Source: Actinomycetes bacterium (GTDB lineage Bacteria > Actinomycetota > Acidimicrobiia > Acidimicrobiales > Ilumatobacteraceae). Taken from it: a DNA stretch of 64,000 bases. Positions 8,695-16,672 of the stretch are shown piece by piece. The first letter of the stretch is position 1. Every line of letters begins with the position of its first letter. The DNA lies in the NCBI GenBank assembly GCA_021414085.1, contig JAIOPC010000004.1, forward strand, positions 62,001 to 126,000. The letters are read 5' to 3'. Under the pieces are notes generated by a model that ran no database searches, was not told the DNA's origin, and saw only the letters and a list, made by a program, of their open reading frames with translations. The position numbers were made by a program, and so were the translations under genes.

Positions 8695-9792
8695 TCACGA
8701 TTCGGTGATCGTGATGCTTTCGATGATGACCGGCGTTGTTGGCGCTTCGCTGGTGTTGGTCTCGTCGGCGGTGAGCGCGATGGCGTTGAGCGTCGTCTCG
8801 ATGCCTTCGGTGACCTCGCCGAACAGCGAGTAGTTCGGCGGCAGCGTGATTCCACGATTGCCGGTCACGATGAAGAACTGACTGCCGTTGGTGTCGGGGC
8901 CACTGTTGGCCATCACGATGGAACCGATCTTGTATTCACCGTCGGCAGGTAGTTCGTCGGCAAACTCGTAGCCGGGGCCACCGTTTCCGTTGCCGGCTGG
9001 ATCTCCGCATTGGGCGACGAAATCGAGCGGGATGCGATGGCAGTTGAGACCGTCGTAGAAGTGATAGCGGCTGAGCACCACGAAGTTGTTGACCGTCAGC
9101 GGCGCCTTCGCCGCATCGAGCGTGACGGTGAGTTCGCCCAAATTGGTGACGATGGTGGCCGTGTATGTCTTGGTCTCGTCGATGCACATCGGCGGCGCCT
9201 CTTCGAAGGCGGTCTCGCGTGCCGAAGAGCCGTCGGCTTCTGGGCACGGTGTCGGCGCCGGGACGGGTACAGGAGCCGGGGTGATGCTCACGACCTCGAT
9301 CACGAAGCGCAGCGAGTCGCCGGGCTTGATGATGTCGCCGGAGCCCGTCTCGCCGTACCCGAGCGACGCGGGGATATCGAGCTGACGGGTACCGCCAGCC
9401 TGGACGCCGACGAGGCCTTGATCCCAGCCTTGGATGACGTTGCCGGCGCCCAACACGAATGAATAGGGCTCGTCGGGATCTTGGTTGCTGTCGAACTCGG
9501 TGCCGCCGTCCAGCAGCGTGCCGACGTAATGCACAGCGAGCGTGTCGCCTACGACGGCAGCGTCGCCAGTGCCGACTTCCACATCAGTGATCACCAGATC
9601 GGCAACCGTGACCGGCTTTTTGTCGTCGCTGCTGAGCAGCGCGGTGATGCCGGCGATTGCGACAACCGTCGCCACCAGGACGCCAATCCAGACACCGCGC
9701 CGCTTGCGCTTGGTCTTGCGCGCCTGCTTGGCCATCTCTTGCAGTCGCAGCTGGCGGTTGGCCTTCTGTCGTTCACGTTTGGTGGTAGCCAC
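8695..9792 (-). CDS. Membrane-anchored FKBP-cyclophilin fusion peptidyl-prolyl isomerase
   Basis: 365 aa. A basic cytoplasmic N-terminus (KRERQKANRQLRLQ) precedes one membrane helix (about 34-54). An FKBP domain follows (about 65-170: VHYVGTLLDGG, FVLGAGNVIQGWDQGL, PASLGYG), then a Pro-rich linker and a cyclophilin domain (about 205-360: NNFVVLSRYHFYDGLNCHRI, NGSQFFIVTG, YSLFGEV). Both domains catalyse prolyl cis-trans isomerisation, so this is a two-domain exported foldase. The cyclophilin Arg (CHRI) and SQFF residues are kept. In FKBP the usual ITEFD strand appears as TEFDSN. The start is GTG at 9792. It is convergent with the S51-like gene. Confidence 0.9.
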   Translation of the reverse strand: MATTKRERQKANRQLRLQEMAKQARKTKRKRRGVWIGVLVATVVAIAGITALLSSDDKKPVTVADLVITDVEVGTGDAAVVGDTLAVHYVGTLLDGGTEFDSNQDPDEPYSFVLGAGNVIQGWDQGLVGVQAGGTRQLDIPASLGYGETGSGDIIKPGDSLRFVIEVVSITPAPVPVPAPTPCPEADGSSARETAFEEAPPMCIDETKTYTATIVTNLGELTVTLDAAKAPLTVNNFVVLSRYHFYDGLNCHRIPLDFVAQCGDPAGNGNGGPGYEFADELPADGEYKIGSIVMANSGPDTNGSQFFIVTGNRGITLPPNYSLFGEVTEGIETTLNAIALTADETNTSEAPTTPVIIESITITES

Positions 9793-9894
9793 GAAGAGTG
9801 GAGGCTAGCGGACGACCCCGCGGCAGCACCTTCCCGCAGCTAACGAGCTGGTGAACGAATCAAGGATTTCTTAAGACCGCTGCGTCGAGCGCCG

Positions 9895-11880
9895 ATGCTG
9901 AAAACGATGCGGCGAACGGAACACAGCATCGCTCGAGCGATCGTTGTCGCTGGTCTGCTGGCCAGCCTTGGTTACCTGTCGTGGCGCGCCCTGTACACGC
10001 TCGCCGGTACCGATCTGTGGTTGTCGGTTCCCGCAATCCTTGTCGAGATCGCTGGATTTGTTGGGAGTGCCCTGTTGGCCTGGGCACTCTGGCCGCATCC
10101 GGGGTCTGTCCCTGACGCGACGCCCAGCGACGAGCTGGTCGCTGATGTGTCACCGGTGGACGTGCTCGTGCGGGTTGCTCATCAGGGCGCTCACGAGTTG
10201 CGCGCCACCCTGATCGCGCTCCGTTCCGTAGCAGCCGTGCGGGAGGTCATCGTCGTCCACGGCGGATTCGCGGATGCGGTTGCAGCGGCCGGTACGTCGC
10301 GTGTGCTGCTGCTGGACGCGGGTGATGTGCCCACTGCTGACATCGTGACGCGGCTGGCGCGGGCGTTTGTCGACGAGCGCGTCGCGGTCGTGCAGGGCCT
10401 TGGCGTTTCGTTTGCGGAAGACTCGATCGAGCACGGCCCTCACGGACGTCACGACTTCACCTTTGAACGTGGTGCCCTGAACCCGGCACTTGGTTCACGC
10501 GGTTGCGCGATCTGGACCGGCAGTGGATCGTTGGTGTCTGTTGACGCGTTGCGCGAAGCAATAGCGCGTGGCGTTGTCGGCGACTCACCACTGGCGACGC
10601 AATGGGCTCTGTCGGCCGAGATGCTCGCGGCGGGATGGCGCATCGTTGCACCGGCCGATGTAGCCGTGGTTGGGCTGCGCGTTGAGTCAATCGAATCGGT
10701 TGTTCACGAGGATCGACGTGCCCGCGTGCGCGCCGCTCGGGCGTTGGTCCGGCGCTGCCGAGGCGGGTTCTCGTGGCGACAGCGAATGTCGATCTTGGCG
10801 TGGTGTGTGCGGCCACTCTCCGGACTGCGTAGGTCAGCGTTCATCGCTGTGCTGGTTCTCGCGCTGTACGCGGGGTCGGCACCGCTCGCCTTGCCAGTCG
10901 GGGCGTCGTTGTCGATAGTGCTTGCCGTGTGGTCGACCGCGTTGATCGCCACATCAGTGGGACTCGGTCTGCTCAGTGGATGGCGGCTGCGGCCTGGCGA
11001 TCGTGCTCGGTGGTCGTTGGTCTCACTGGAGCCGATACGAAACAGCATGGGTCTGGTTGTGGCGATGACGGCAGTGACCGTCGTGTTGCTGTTGCGCGGC
11101 ATTAGCGATCAGTTCACGCACACGTTGGGCCGCCTGCCACAAGACACGTTGATGGGGCTGATCATCGTTGCGTTGTGGACGCTTGCGATGTCGCTTGACC
11201 ATGTTCGTTTGCTGACTCCGCGCACGCGTCGGCGAGGCAGCATTCGAGTCTCTACGTTGCTGCCCGCGATCCTGGGTGACCGCTCGGCGAAGATCATCGA
11301 CCTCACCCCCAACGGTGCCGGCTTGCTGAGTCAAACAGCCAACGCCGTTGGCGAGCGTGTCTTGCTGGTGTCGACGATCACCACCACGTCGGGTATCAAT
11401 GAGCTGCAAGTGCCCTGCGTGGTGCACAGCGCGGTCGCAATCGACGGCAAGTGCTGGCGTATCGGCGTGAAGTTCAGCGACGCTGAGGACGGCGCCATCG
11501 ACGACAGCGTTGTGAATGCGCTCGTCGAGTACTGCACTGTCGAGCCAACGTGGGCGCGACTGGGCGTGATGCCCGCGACCTCGGTCACCGAGGCCCGCCG
11601 AATCAACTACGCGCGCGAATCACAAGACGACGAAGCGTTTATTGGCAAAGGCATGTTGTGCTTCTTGTCGATAGTTGCGTTGGCTGGTGCGGTTGCCAGC
11701 GCCGTCTCGCGCTTCGACGCAACGAAGCCGAACACGACATGGTTGGTGCCGGTGGTCGTTTCGTTGGCGATCGGAATTGCTGCCAGCCTGCTACTCGCGC
11801 TCATCACGGGATCTCAGGCGCTGAGGTCCGAGCCAGAGAACTCGTCGTCGTCTCTCTCGCCCGACTTGGCAATTAGGTAG
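9895..11880 (+). CDS. Cellulose-synthase-like membrane protein with degenerate glycosyltransferase and a PilZ domain
   Basis: 661 aa. Two N-terminal membrane helices, a region laid out like the GT2 domain of BcsA (about 84-290), further helices, a PilZ-like domain (about 445-545) and two C-terminal helices. The GT2 motifs are eroded: the DxD region reads LLLDAGDVP, the TED position reads VGDSP, and the QxxRW helix reads RRARVRAAR. The PilZ features persist: RGSIR (RxxxR) and DLTPNGAG (DxTxxG). It is therefore most likely a c-di-GMP-responsive membrane protein that no longer makes polysaccharide. Whether it works with another synthase is unknown. Its 3' end overlaps the convergent metallopeptidase gene by 67 bp. 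Confidence 0.7.
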   Translation: MLKTMRRTEHSIARAIVVAGLLASLGYLSWRALYTLAGTDLWLSVPAILVEIAGFVGSALLAWALWPHPGSVPDATPSDELVADVSPVDVLVRVAHQGAHELRATLIALRSVAAVREVIVVHGGFADAVAAAGTSRVLLLDAGDVPTADIVTRLARAFVDERVAVVQGLGVSFAEDSIEHGPHGRHDFTFERGALNPALGSRGCAIWTGSGSLVSVDALREAIARGVVGDSPLATQWALSAEMLAAGWRIVAPADVAVVGLRVESIESVVHEDRRARVRAARALVRRCRGGFSWRQRMSILAWCVRPLSGLRRSAFIAVLVLALYAGSAPLALPVGASLSIVLAVWSTALIATSVGLGLLSGWRLRPGDRARWSLVSLEPIRNSMGLVVAMTAVTVVLLLRGISDQFTHTLGRLPQDTLMGLIIVALWTLAMSLDHVRLLTPRTRRRGSIRVSTLLPAILGDRSAKIIDLTPNGAGLLSQTANAVGERVLLVSTITTTSGINELQVPCVVHSAVAIDGKCWRIGVKFSDAEDGAIDDSVVNALVEYCTVEPTWARLGVMPATSVTEARRINYARESQDDEAFIGKGMLCFLSIVALAGAVASAVSRFDATKPNTTWLVPVVVSLAIGIAASLLLALITGSQALRSEPENSSSSLSPDLAIR

Positions 11881-12338
11881 CCGATCGCGCGCTCGGCTTT
11901 CGGATACCGATTGACGAGGCTCCAGAACTCGGGTGTGTGTCCGTCGACTTCCATGTGGCACAACTCGTGCACGATCACGTAATCGAGCACCCAGTCGGGA
12001 AACGCCACGAGGCGAGTACTCAAACGAATCTCACCGGTGTCGATCGTGCAGGTGCCCCAACGTCCGGTCATGGTGTCGTCCCACCGAATCACTTTCGGTC
12101 GCGGCAACGAATGACGTCGTGACAACGCCAGCGCGCGTTGTCGCAGATTGATGCGGTCGGTGGAAAGTTGACGGCGGTAGCTCGCTGACATCTTCTCTAC
12201 CCACTCGGCAGTCTCCGCGCGACTCATCCATGACGGAACACTGATGTGCAACACATCGTCGATCAGTTGGGCGCCGACACTGCGTTTGCGTCGCTTCGAC
12301 TTCGACACCTCAACACTGAACGGCGCACTCTCACTCAC
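11814..12338 (-). CDS. YgjP/WLM-type zinc metallopeptidase-like protein
   Basis: 174 aa. VIVHELCHMEVDGHTPEFW carries an HExxH zinc site (HELCH) and the third His in the downstream helix, as in the DUF45/YgjP family of SprT-like metallopeptidases. GRWGTCTIDTGEIRLSTRLVAFP matches the strand region before the zinc helix. The cellular target of this family is poorly known. The start codon overlaps the stop of the upstream histidine phosphatase by 4 bp (ATGA, 12335-12338), so the two are translationally coupled. The 3' end overlaps the convergent PilZ gene. Confidence 0.8.
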   Translation of the reverse strand: MSESAPFSVEVSKSKRRKRSVGAQLIDDVLHISVPSWMSRAETAEWVEKMSASYRRQLSTDRINLRQRALALSRRHSLPRPKVIRWDDTMTGRWGTCTIDTGEIRLSTRLVAFPDWVLDYVIVHELCHMEVDGHTPEFWSLVNRYPKAERAIGYLIAKSGERDDDEFSGSDLSA

Positions 12339-13009
12339 AGCGCGTCGCCGAATGATTGCGGGTCGATGAGGCTGACGACCTCACCAACTTCCACCTCGCC
12401 ATCGGCTGCGACATGGAACCAGCAACCTCCAAGGTTGGCAAATCTCAAGGAAGCTTGATCATCGCCACCCTTTAGCCCACGCCCATTGTTGACGAGTAAC
12501 TCCCGATGAAGTGTCCGCATGAGTCCCGCGTGTGTAATGACGAGCGCCTGTTGTCCGGGGTGTTCGATGGCGATAGTGCGCAGCGCACGCAGACCGCGAG
12601 CCAAGACATCTGCGGTGGGCTCGGCGCCCTCGGGTCGACGATGCTCCGCGAGGTAACCCGGCCAACCTTCCTCTATTTCGGCGATCGTGAGACCCTGCCA
12701 CGGGCCGAACGCATTCTCCATCAAGTCGTCCAGCAACTGCACCGGGCCAATGCCGATCGCTTCCGCGATGATCGCTGCGGTGTTGGCGGCGCGTTGCAAG
12801 CTGCTGGCGTAGATGCCGTCGAATGTGCCCAACACCGCGGCGGCAGCAACTGCTTGCAGCATGCCCGCGTCGGTCAGCGGCGGATCTGCCTGCCCTTGCC
12901 AGCGGCCAACTGCGTTCCATTCGCTCTCCCCGTGACGAATCGCAAGCACACTCGTGCGGCCGGATGCGGGGTAGGTCGCCATGAGCGCGAGGGTATCGTC
13001 GCCACTCAT
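12335..13009 (-). CDS. Histidine phosphatase (phosphoglycerate mutase) family protein
   Basis: 224 aa. LAIRHGESEWN holds the RHG phosphohistidine motif, YASSLQRAANTA the second Arg, and ALVITHAGLMRTL the second His. These support an acid-phosphatase/phosphoglycerate mutase-like enzyme; the substrate is unknown. ATG at 13009 is used; ATG at 12982 (MATYPASGRTS) is an equally possible start and would still keep the whole fold. It is divergent from the MoaD-like gene, with 23 bp between starts, and coupled to the downstream YgjP-like gene. Confidence 0.85.
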   Translation of the reverse strand: MSGDDTLALMATYPASGRTSVLAIRHGESEWNAVGRWQGQADPPLTDAGMLQAVAAAAVLGTFDGIYASSLQRAANTAAIIAEAIGIGPVQLLDDLMENAFGPWQGLTIAEIEEGWPGYLAEHRRPEGAEPTADVLARGLRALRTIAIEHPGQQALVITHAGLMRTLHRELLVNNGRGLKGGDDQASLRFANLGGCWFHVAADGEVEVGEVVSLIDPQSFGDAL

Positions 13010-13020
13010 AGCGGTCCCAC

Positions 13021-13026
13021 TAACCT
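13021..13026 (+). promoter_or_regulatory. -10-like TAACCT for leaderless MoaD-RsiG-HTH operon
   Basis: TAACCT lies 6 nt before the GTG start at 13033, the spacing expected for a leaderless transcript. The same bases must also serve the divergent phosphatase gene, whose start is at 13009. Confidence 0.35.
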
Positions 13027-13032
13027 GACGAT

Positions 13033-13275
13033 GTGGCAACACTTCGACTTTTCGCCTCCGCTCGCGAATCCGCGGGCACGGGTAGCGCGCAGTTCGAAGG
13101 TGCAACCGTGAGCGATGTGTTGGCCGCGGCAAGCGCGAGCTTCGGCCCGTCGTTCGTTGCAGTACTACCCAATTGCAAGGTGTGGGTGAATGGCGATCCC
13201 GCCGAGCCGACGACTGTTGTCGGAACTGCCGATGAGGTGGCGGTACTCCCGCCCGTGAGTGGAGGATCGCTATGA
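13033..13275 (+). CDS. MoaD/ThiS-like ubiquitin-fold sulfur carrier with Ser-Leu extension
   Basis: 80 aa. The length, the start VATLRLFASARESAG and the end VLPPVSGGSL fit the beta-grasp sulfur carriers used in molybdopterin, thiamine or cysteine synthesis. In working carriers the protein normally ends with Gly-Gly, which is adenylated and thiocarboxylated. Here two residues (Ser-Leu) follow the GG, so activation would need trimming, or the protein has another role. The stop overlaps the next start (ATGA). No MoaE or MoeB partner is nearby. The start is GTG at 13033, 6 nt after TAACCT. Confidence 0.8.
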   Translation: MATLRLFASARESAGTGSAQFEGATVSDVLAAASASFGPSFVAVLPNCKVWVNGDPAEPTTVVGTADEVAVLPPVSGGSL

Positions 13276-13778
13276 GCGCCAACGACCAGACAGAACACGG
13301 AGTCGACGCCGGCTCGCTCGCACTCGACGACCTGCGTGCCATGCGTGCCGAGTTGCAGCACCAGGACGACGCCGTCAGCTACGTGCGCCGGCTCGCGCAA
13401 GCACGGCTCGACTTCGTGCGCGCCGAGATGCGCAACCGCGCCGAGGGTTCCGACCGCGACATCAGCGACGAGATTCCCAACATCCTCGGTTCGCACCTAA
13501 CGGGTGGCGCGCCGCGGCCGCCGCGGCCGGCCGAAGATTTCAGCGGTCACCCGCTTGCGCTGCAGCTTGAGGTTCTCTGCGACGAGGCGTGCAGCACCGA
13601 CCTGCCCGCGATGAGTCACGAAGAATTGGGGGCGTATGCCAGCCGCCTGTACGAGTTCGAGCAACTGCGTTCGAACGAGCGCCGCGAATTGTTCGCCCGC
13701 ATCGACGCGCTGAGCGCCGAGCTAGTTCGTCGCTATCGCGACGGCGAGGCGAACGTCGACGGCCTGCTCGTCGACTGA
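13272..13778 (+). CDS. RsiG-like c-di-GMP-binding coiled-coil protein (putative anti-sigma factor)
   Basis: 168 aa, mostly helical and charged. Known RsiG proteins bind c-di-GMP through two copies of E-x3-S-x2-R-x3-Q-x3-D on antiparallel helices. The first helix here, DAVSYVRRLAQARLD, gives D-x3-S-x2-R-x3-Q-x3-D (E replaced by D). The second, EQLRSNERRELFARID, gives E-x3-S-x2-R-x3-F-x3-D (Q replaced by F). This supports membership of the RsiG family, which in Streptomyces holds sigma WhiG when loaded with c-di-GMP. No sigma gene is adjacent. It is coupled to the MoaD-like gene (ATGA overlap) and lies 6 bp before an HTH gene. Confidence 0.72.
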   Translation: MSANDQTEHGVDAGSLALDDLRAMRAELQHQDDAVSYVRRLAQARLDFVRAEMRNRAEGSDRDISDEIPNILGSHLTGGAPRPPRPAEDFSGHPLALQLEVLCDEACSTDLPAMSHEELGAYASRLYEFEQLRSNERRELFARIDALSAELVRRYRDGEANVDGLLVD

Positions 13779-13784
13779 CCCGTA

Positions 13785-14138
13785 ATGGCCATTCGCGGCG
13801 AGTTGGATAAGCGGCTAGCTGACGTCGGCGACTTCATACGCACACAACGCGAAGTCGCGCGCATGAGCGTGCGCCGCTTGGCCGAAGTCGCTGGCGTGAG
13901 TAATCCGTATCTGTCGCAAATCGAGCGCGGCTTGCGGAAGCCCTCGGCCGAGATCCTGCAACAGATTGCGAAGGCGCTAGAGATCAGTGCTGAGACCCTG
14001 TACGAGCGCGCCGGGTTCTTGGCCCCAGATGCGCAGGCTCGCGGTGTGCGCGCCGCAATTGCGGCCGATCCGCTGCTCACTCCCGAGCAGCAACAGGCGC
14101 TACTGAACGTGTACCAAAGCTTCGTCGGACAGCGATAA
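13785..14138 (+). CDS. XRE-family helix-turn-helix regulator
   Basis: 117 aa. RTQREVARMSVRRLAEVAG followed by VSNPYLSQIERGLRKPS is a clear Cro/C1-type HTH in the N-terminal half. The C-terminal part (DPLLTPEQQQALLNVYQSF) is a short helical tail also seen in actinobacterial relatives. It is a likely DNA-binding repressor. It follows the RsiG-like gene by 6 bp and is probably cotranscribed with it, so a link to c-di-GMP signalling is possible but unproven. Confidence 0.88.
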   Translation: MAIRGELDKRLADVGDFIRTQREVARMSVRRLAEVAGVSNPYLSQIERGLRKPSAEILQQIAKALEISAETLYERAGFLAPDAQARGVRAAIAADPLLTPEQQQALLNVYQSFVGQR

Positions 14139-14201
14139 ATCCCGCGAAACCACGGCATTTTCGGCCCCTCGCTCCCAGCCGCGGAATGTCGACCGGCGAG
14201 A

Positions 14202-14207
14202 TAGTGT
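14202..14207 (+). promoter_or_regulatory. -10-like TAGTGT before mshA
   Basis: TAGTGT is 10 nt upstream of the GTG start at 14218. No ribosome-binding site is seen, so leaderless or near-leaderless initiation is likely. Confidence 0.35.
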
Positions 14208-14217
14208 TTCAACTCTC

Positions 14218-15432
14218 GTGCAACGGGTCGCAGTGCTTTCGCTCCACACCTCGCCGCTGGCCCAACCGGGCTCGGGCGACAGTGGTGGCATGAATGTGTA
14301 CGTCCGCGAGTTGGTGTCGGCGCTCTCGCAGGCCGGTGTCGATTGCACGACGTACACACGTCGCACCAGCCGCGAGCAGGCCGAAGTTGTGCAGGTCGAG
14401 CCCGGGCACCGCGTCGTGCACGTGGAAGCTGGGCCGTTCGACCTCTCCAAGGAACAGTTGCCGGGCGTGCTGCAGGAGTTCGGCGATGTGGTGATGCACC
14501 ACATCAAGAACGATTCGCCGGCCGACGTGCTGCACGCCAACTATTTCCTCAGCGGGCTCGTTGCGCACCGGCTGAAGCACGAGCTCGATATTCCGTTCGT
14601 CAGCACCTTTCACACGCTTGCCCGAGTGAAGGCGGAAGGTGGCGACCTGGAACCGGAGTGGCGCGACCGCGCCGAACACGAGATCATCAGCTGTGCGGAT
14701 GCGATCCTGGTCAGCTGCACCGAAGAGGAACGTCAGTTCCGCCGCCTCTATGGCGACCCGCGGGGCCGCATCGAGATTGTTGCTCCTGGCGTCGAGCACG
14801 CGTTCTTCGCGCCCGGCGACCGCGGTGGCGCTCGCCGCGCGCTCGATCTGCCAGCGGATGTACCGGTGCTCTTGTTCGTCGGACGCATTCAGCCGCTGAA
14901 GGCACCCGACCTTGCGATCAAGGCGCTGGCGGGTCTGAATCGCAGCGATGCGTTGCTGTTGATCGTCGGTGGTGCCAGCGGGCAAGAGGGAGAGAGCGAA
15001 ATGGCTCGCCTGAATCTGCTGGTCGACGAACTGGGTCTTGCGGGCCAGGTTTGCTTCGTGGCACCGCAACCGCACCACATCCTCAGCACGTACTACCGCG
15101 CCGCCGACGCCGTCGTCGTGCCCAGTCGCAGCGAGAGCTTCGGCCTTGTCGCGCTTGAGGCGTCGGCGTGTGGCATTCCGGTTGTGGCGTCGGGCGTCGG
15201 CGGGCTGCTGACGCTGATTGATCACGGCGAGAACGGCTATCTGGTTCACGATCGCGACCCAGCGATGTTCTCGCACTACTTGCGCGAGATCATCGATCAT
15301 CCGGCGCACGCGGCAGCCCTCGGTGCGCGCGGCGCCGAGCGGGCGAAGGCGTACACGTGGGGCTTTGCAGCTGCCCGTCTGCGACGCACCTACAACGACC
15401 TCGCTGTACGCGAGTTGGTTGCCTGCGAGTGA
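14218..15432 (+). CDS. mshA: D-inositol-3-phosphate glycosyltransferase (MshA-like, GT4)
   Basis: 404 aa. The N-terminal GSGDSGGMNVYVRELV is the signature of MshA, which joins UDP-GlcNAc to inositol-3-phosphate as the first step of mycothiol synthesis. The C-lobe has FVGRIQPLKAPDLAIKAL and the nucleotide-binding motif SRSESFGLVALEASACGIPVV, typical of GT-B family 4. The following gene encodes a YbjN-domain protein, the same order as in mycobacteria, which supports the call. Start GTG at 14218. A different GT4 activity cannot be fully excluded without a tree. Confidence 0.88.
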   Translation: MQRVAVLSLHTSPLAQPGSGDSGGMNVYVRELVSALSQAGVDCTTYTRRTSREQAEVVQVEPGHRVVHVEAGPFDLSKEQLPGVLQEFGDVVMHHIKNDSPADVLHANYFLSGLVAHRLKHELDIPFVSTFHTLARVKAEGGDLEPEWRDRAEHEIISCADAILVSCTEEERQFRRLYGDPRGRIEIVAPGVEHAFFAPGDRGGARRALDLPADVPVLLFVGRIQPLKAPDLAIKALAGLNRSDALLLIVGGASGQEGESEMARLNLLVDELGLAGQVCFVAPQPHHILSTYYRAADAVVVPSRSESFGLVALEASACGIPVVASGVGGLLTLIDHGENGYLVHDRDPAMFSHYLREIIDHPAHAAALGARGAERAKAYTWGFAAARLRRTYNDLAVRELVACE

Positions 15433-15893
15433 GTGACTACTACCTGCCGCCCTCGCTGCAGGAGTGCGAAGCATCGATCGACGAGTGGCTGCGTGGGTTC
15501 GCGGCCGGCAACGAACTGTTCGAGGCCATCGATCGCGGCGAGCCGGACGAGCCCGAGCCGCGCTGGTACGTGCGCTTGCGTGGCGAAGAGAAAGAACACA
15601 TCACGCTGTGGTTCACGCTCGGCCAACGCACGCTGCGTTTCGAGGTCTACGTGCTGCCAGCGCCGCAAGAAAACGCGGCGGCCGTCTACGAGTTGGCGCT
15701 GCGGCGCAACGACAAGTTGGTTGGCGCCCACTTCGCCATCGGCGTAGAGGACGCGATCTTCTTGCGCGGCGAGTTACCACTCACGTCACTCAACGAGGCC
15801 GAGCTCGATCGCATCGTCGGCTCGCTGTACACGTACGTCGAGCAATCGTTCCCAGCGATGATCCGCCTCGCGTTCGCAAGCAAGTTCCAGTAG
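15429..15893 (+). CDS. YbjN domain-containing protein
   Basis: 154 aa. The pattern WYVRLRGEEKEHITLWFTLGQRTLRFEVYVLP matches the YbjN/type III chaperone-like alpha-beta fold, common next to mshA in actinobacteria. The molecular role is unknown. The start is GTG at 15429, overlapping the mshA stop by 4 bp (GTGA), so it is translationally coupled to mshA and may aid mycothiol synthesis or its regulation. A strong terminator follows. Confidence 0.8.
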   Translation: MSDYYLPPSLQECEASIDEWLRGFAAGNELFEAIDRGEPDEPEPRWYVRLRGEEKEHITLWFTLGQRTLRFEVYVLPAPQENAAAVYELALRRNDKLVGAHFAIGVEDAIFLRGELPLTSLNEAELDRIVGSLYTYVEQSFPAMIRLAFASKFQ

Positions 15894-15935
15894 AGCCTTG
15901 CCGCCGCCGCCATCGGCCGGTGCCCAGTACGGGTG

Positions 15936-15981
15936 CCGGGTGAGTGGCTCCTCGGGGAAGTCGACCACTCACCCGGTTTTT
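15936..15981 (+). terminator. Rho-independent terminator after mshA-ybjN
   Basis: Perfect 12-bp stem CCGGGTGAGTGG (15936-15947) and CCACTCACCCGG (15965-15976) with a 17-nt loop, followed by TTTTT. Confidence 0.9.
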
Positions 15982-16009
15982 CGCCGTTTGGAGCCGCTTG
16001 GAGGTGAGT

Positions 16010-16270
16010 ATGGTGATAAGTATGGCGACCAAGAAGGTCACGATCACTTTGCCCGAAGAGCAGGTCGCAGCCATGCGCGATCTCGTGGCGCTGGGCCAGG
16101 CCGACTCGATCTCCGGATTTGTCCATCATGCGGTCAACACAGCACTCAACGAGGTCGAACTTTGGCGGATGGAGCTAGATGCGGCCCTCGAAAGGACCGG
16201 GGGCCCTCTGACGGAGGAAGAAATCGCCTGGGCCGACGAGATTCTCGGGCATTCCCGGCGCGAACCATGA
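16010..16270 (+). CDS. Ribbon-helix-helix antitoxin of a VapBC-type pair
   Basis: 86 aa. KKVTITLPEEQVAAMRDLV is an N-terminal ribbon-helix-helix DNA-binding strand, followed by an acidic C-terminus (GGPLTEEEIAWADEILG) suited to blocking a nuclease. ATG at 16010 follows a GGAGGT site by 4 nt; GTG at 16013 and ATG at 16022 are alternatives. It overlaps the PIN-domain gene by 4 bp (ATGA), the usual antitoxin-first order. It probably represses its own promoter. Confidence 0.82.
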   Translation: MVISMATKKVTITLPEEQVAAMRDLVALGQADSISGFVHHAVNTALNEVELWRMELDAALERTGGPLTEEEIAWADEILGHSRREP

Positions 16271-16644
16271 GTGGGCTCACCCTCGATGCGGGAGCATTGA
16301 TTGCTCTCGACCGCGATAGCCGGCTGGTGCTGCGACTACTTGCCCGAGCGTTGGCGGTCGGTGATCGTGTGACCATTCCGGCTGGCGCACTAGCGCAGTC
16401 GATCAGACAGCCTCAGCGACAGGCCCGCCTCGCCCGCCTTTTGCGACAGCCAACGACCGATGTGGTCGCACTCAACCACCGCGATGCCGTTGCCATTGGC
16501 CGAATGTTGGCTCGGTCAGGAGCTGCCGACGTGATCGATGCCCACGTCGTCCTCTGTGCGCAACGCGCTCAGCAGGCGGTGGCCACATCGGACCTCGATG
16601 ACCTCGCGCGCCTCGACCCGACGCTTCGACTCGTTCGCATCTGA
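16267..16644 (+). CDS. PIN-domain ribonuclease toxin (VapC-like)
   Basis: 125 aa. LTLDAGALIALDR has the first acidic residue of the PIN active site, a central Asp-rich helix AADVIDAHVVLCAQ carries further acids, and VATSDLDDLARL ends the site. Such toxins cut specific RNAs. The spacing and the overlap with the upstream ribbon-helix-helix gene make a toxin-antitoxin unit. The usual Glu in the middle of PIN domains is not obvious; the region reads IPAGALAQSIRQ, so catalytic strength is uncertain. Confidence 0.8.
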   Translation: MSGLTLDAGALIALDRDSRLVLRLLARALAVGDRVTIPAGALAQSIRQPQRQARLARLLRQPTTDVVALNHRDAVAIGRMLARSGAADVIDAHVVLCAQRAQQAVATSDLDDLARLDPTLRLVRI

Positions 16645-16649
16645 CGCGT

Positions 16650-16666
16650 CACTTCCCTCTAGGGTC
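16650..16666 (+). promoter_or_regulatory. proC promoter with motif shared with the gene at 63166
   Basis: CACTTCCCTCTAGGGTC contains a -10-like TAGGGT (16660-16665), 7 nt before ATG 16673. The same 17-mer, with two changes, precedes the oxidoreductase gene at 63166. Confidence 0.5.
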
Positions 16667-16672
16667 GGCGCG

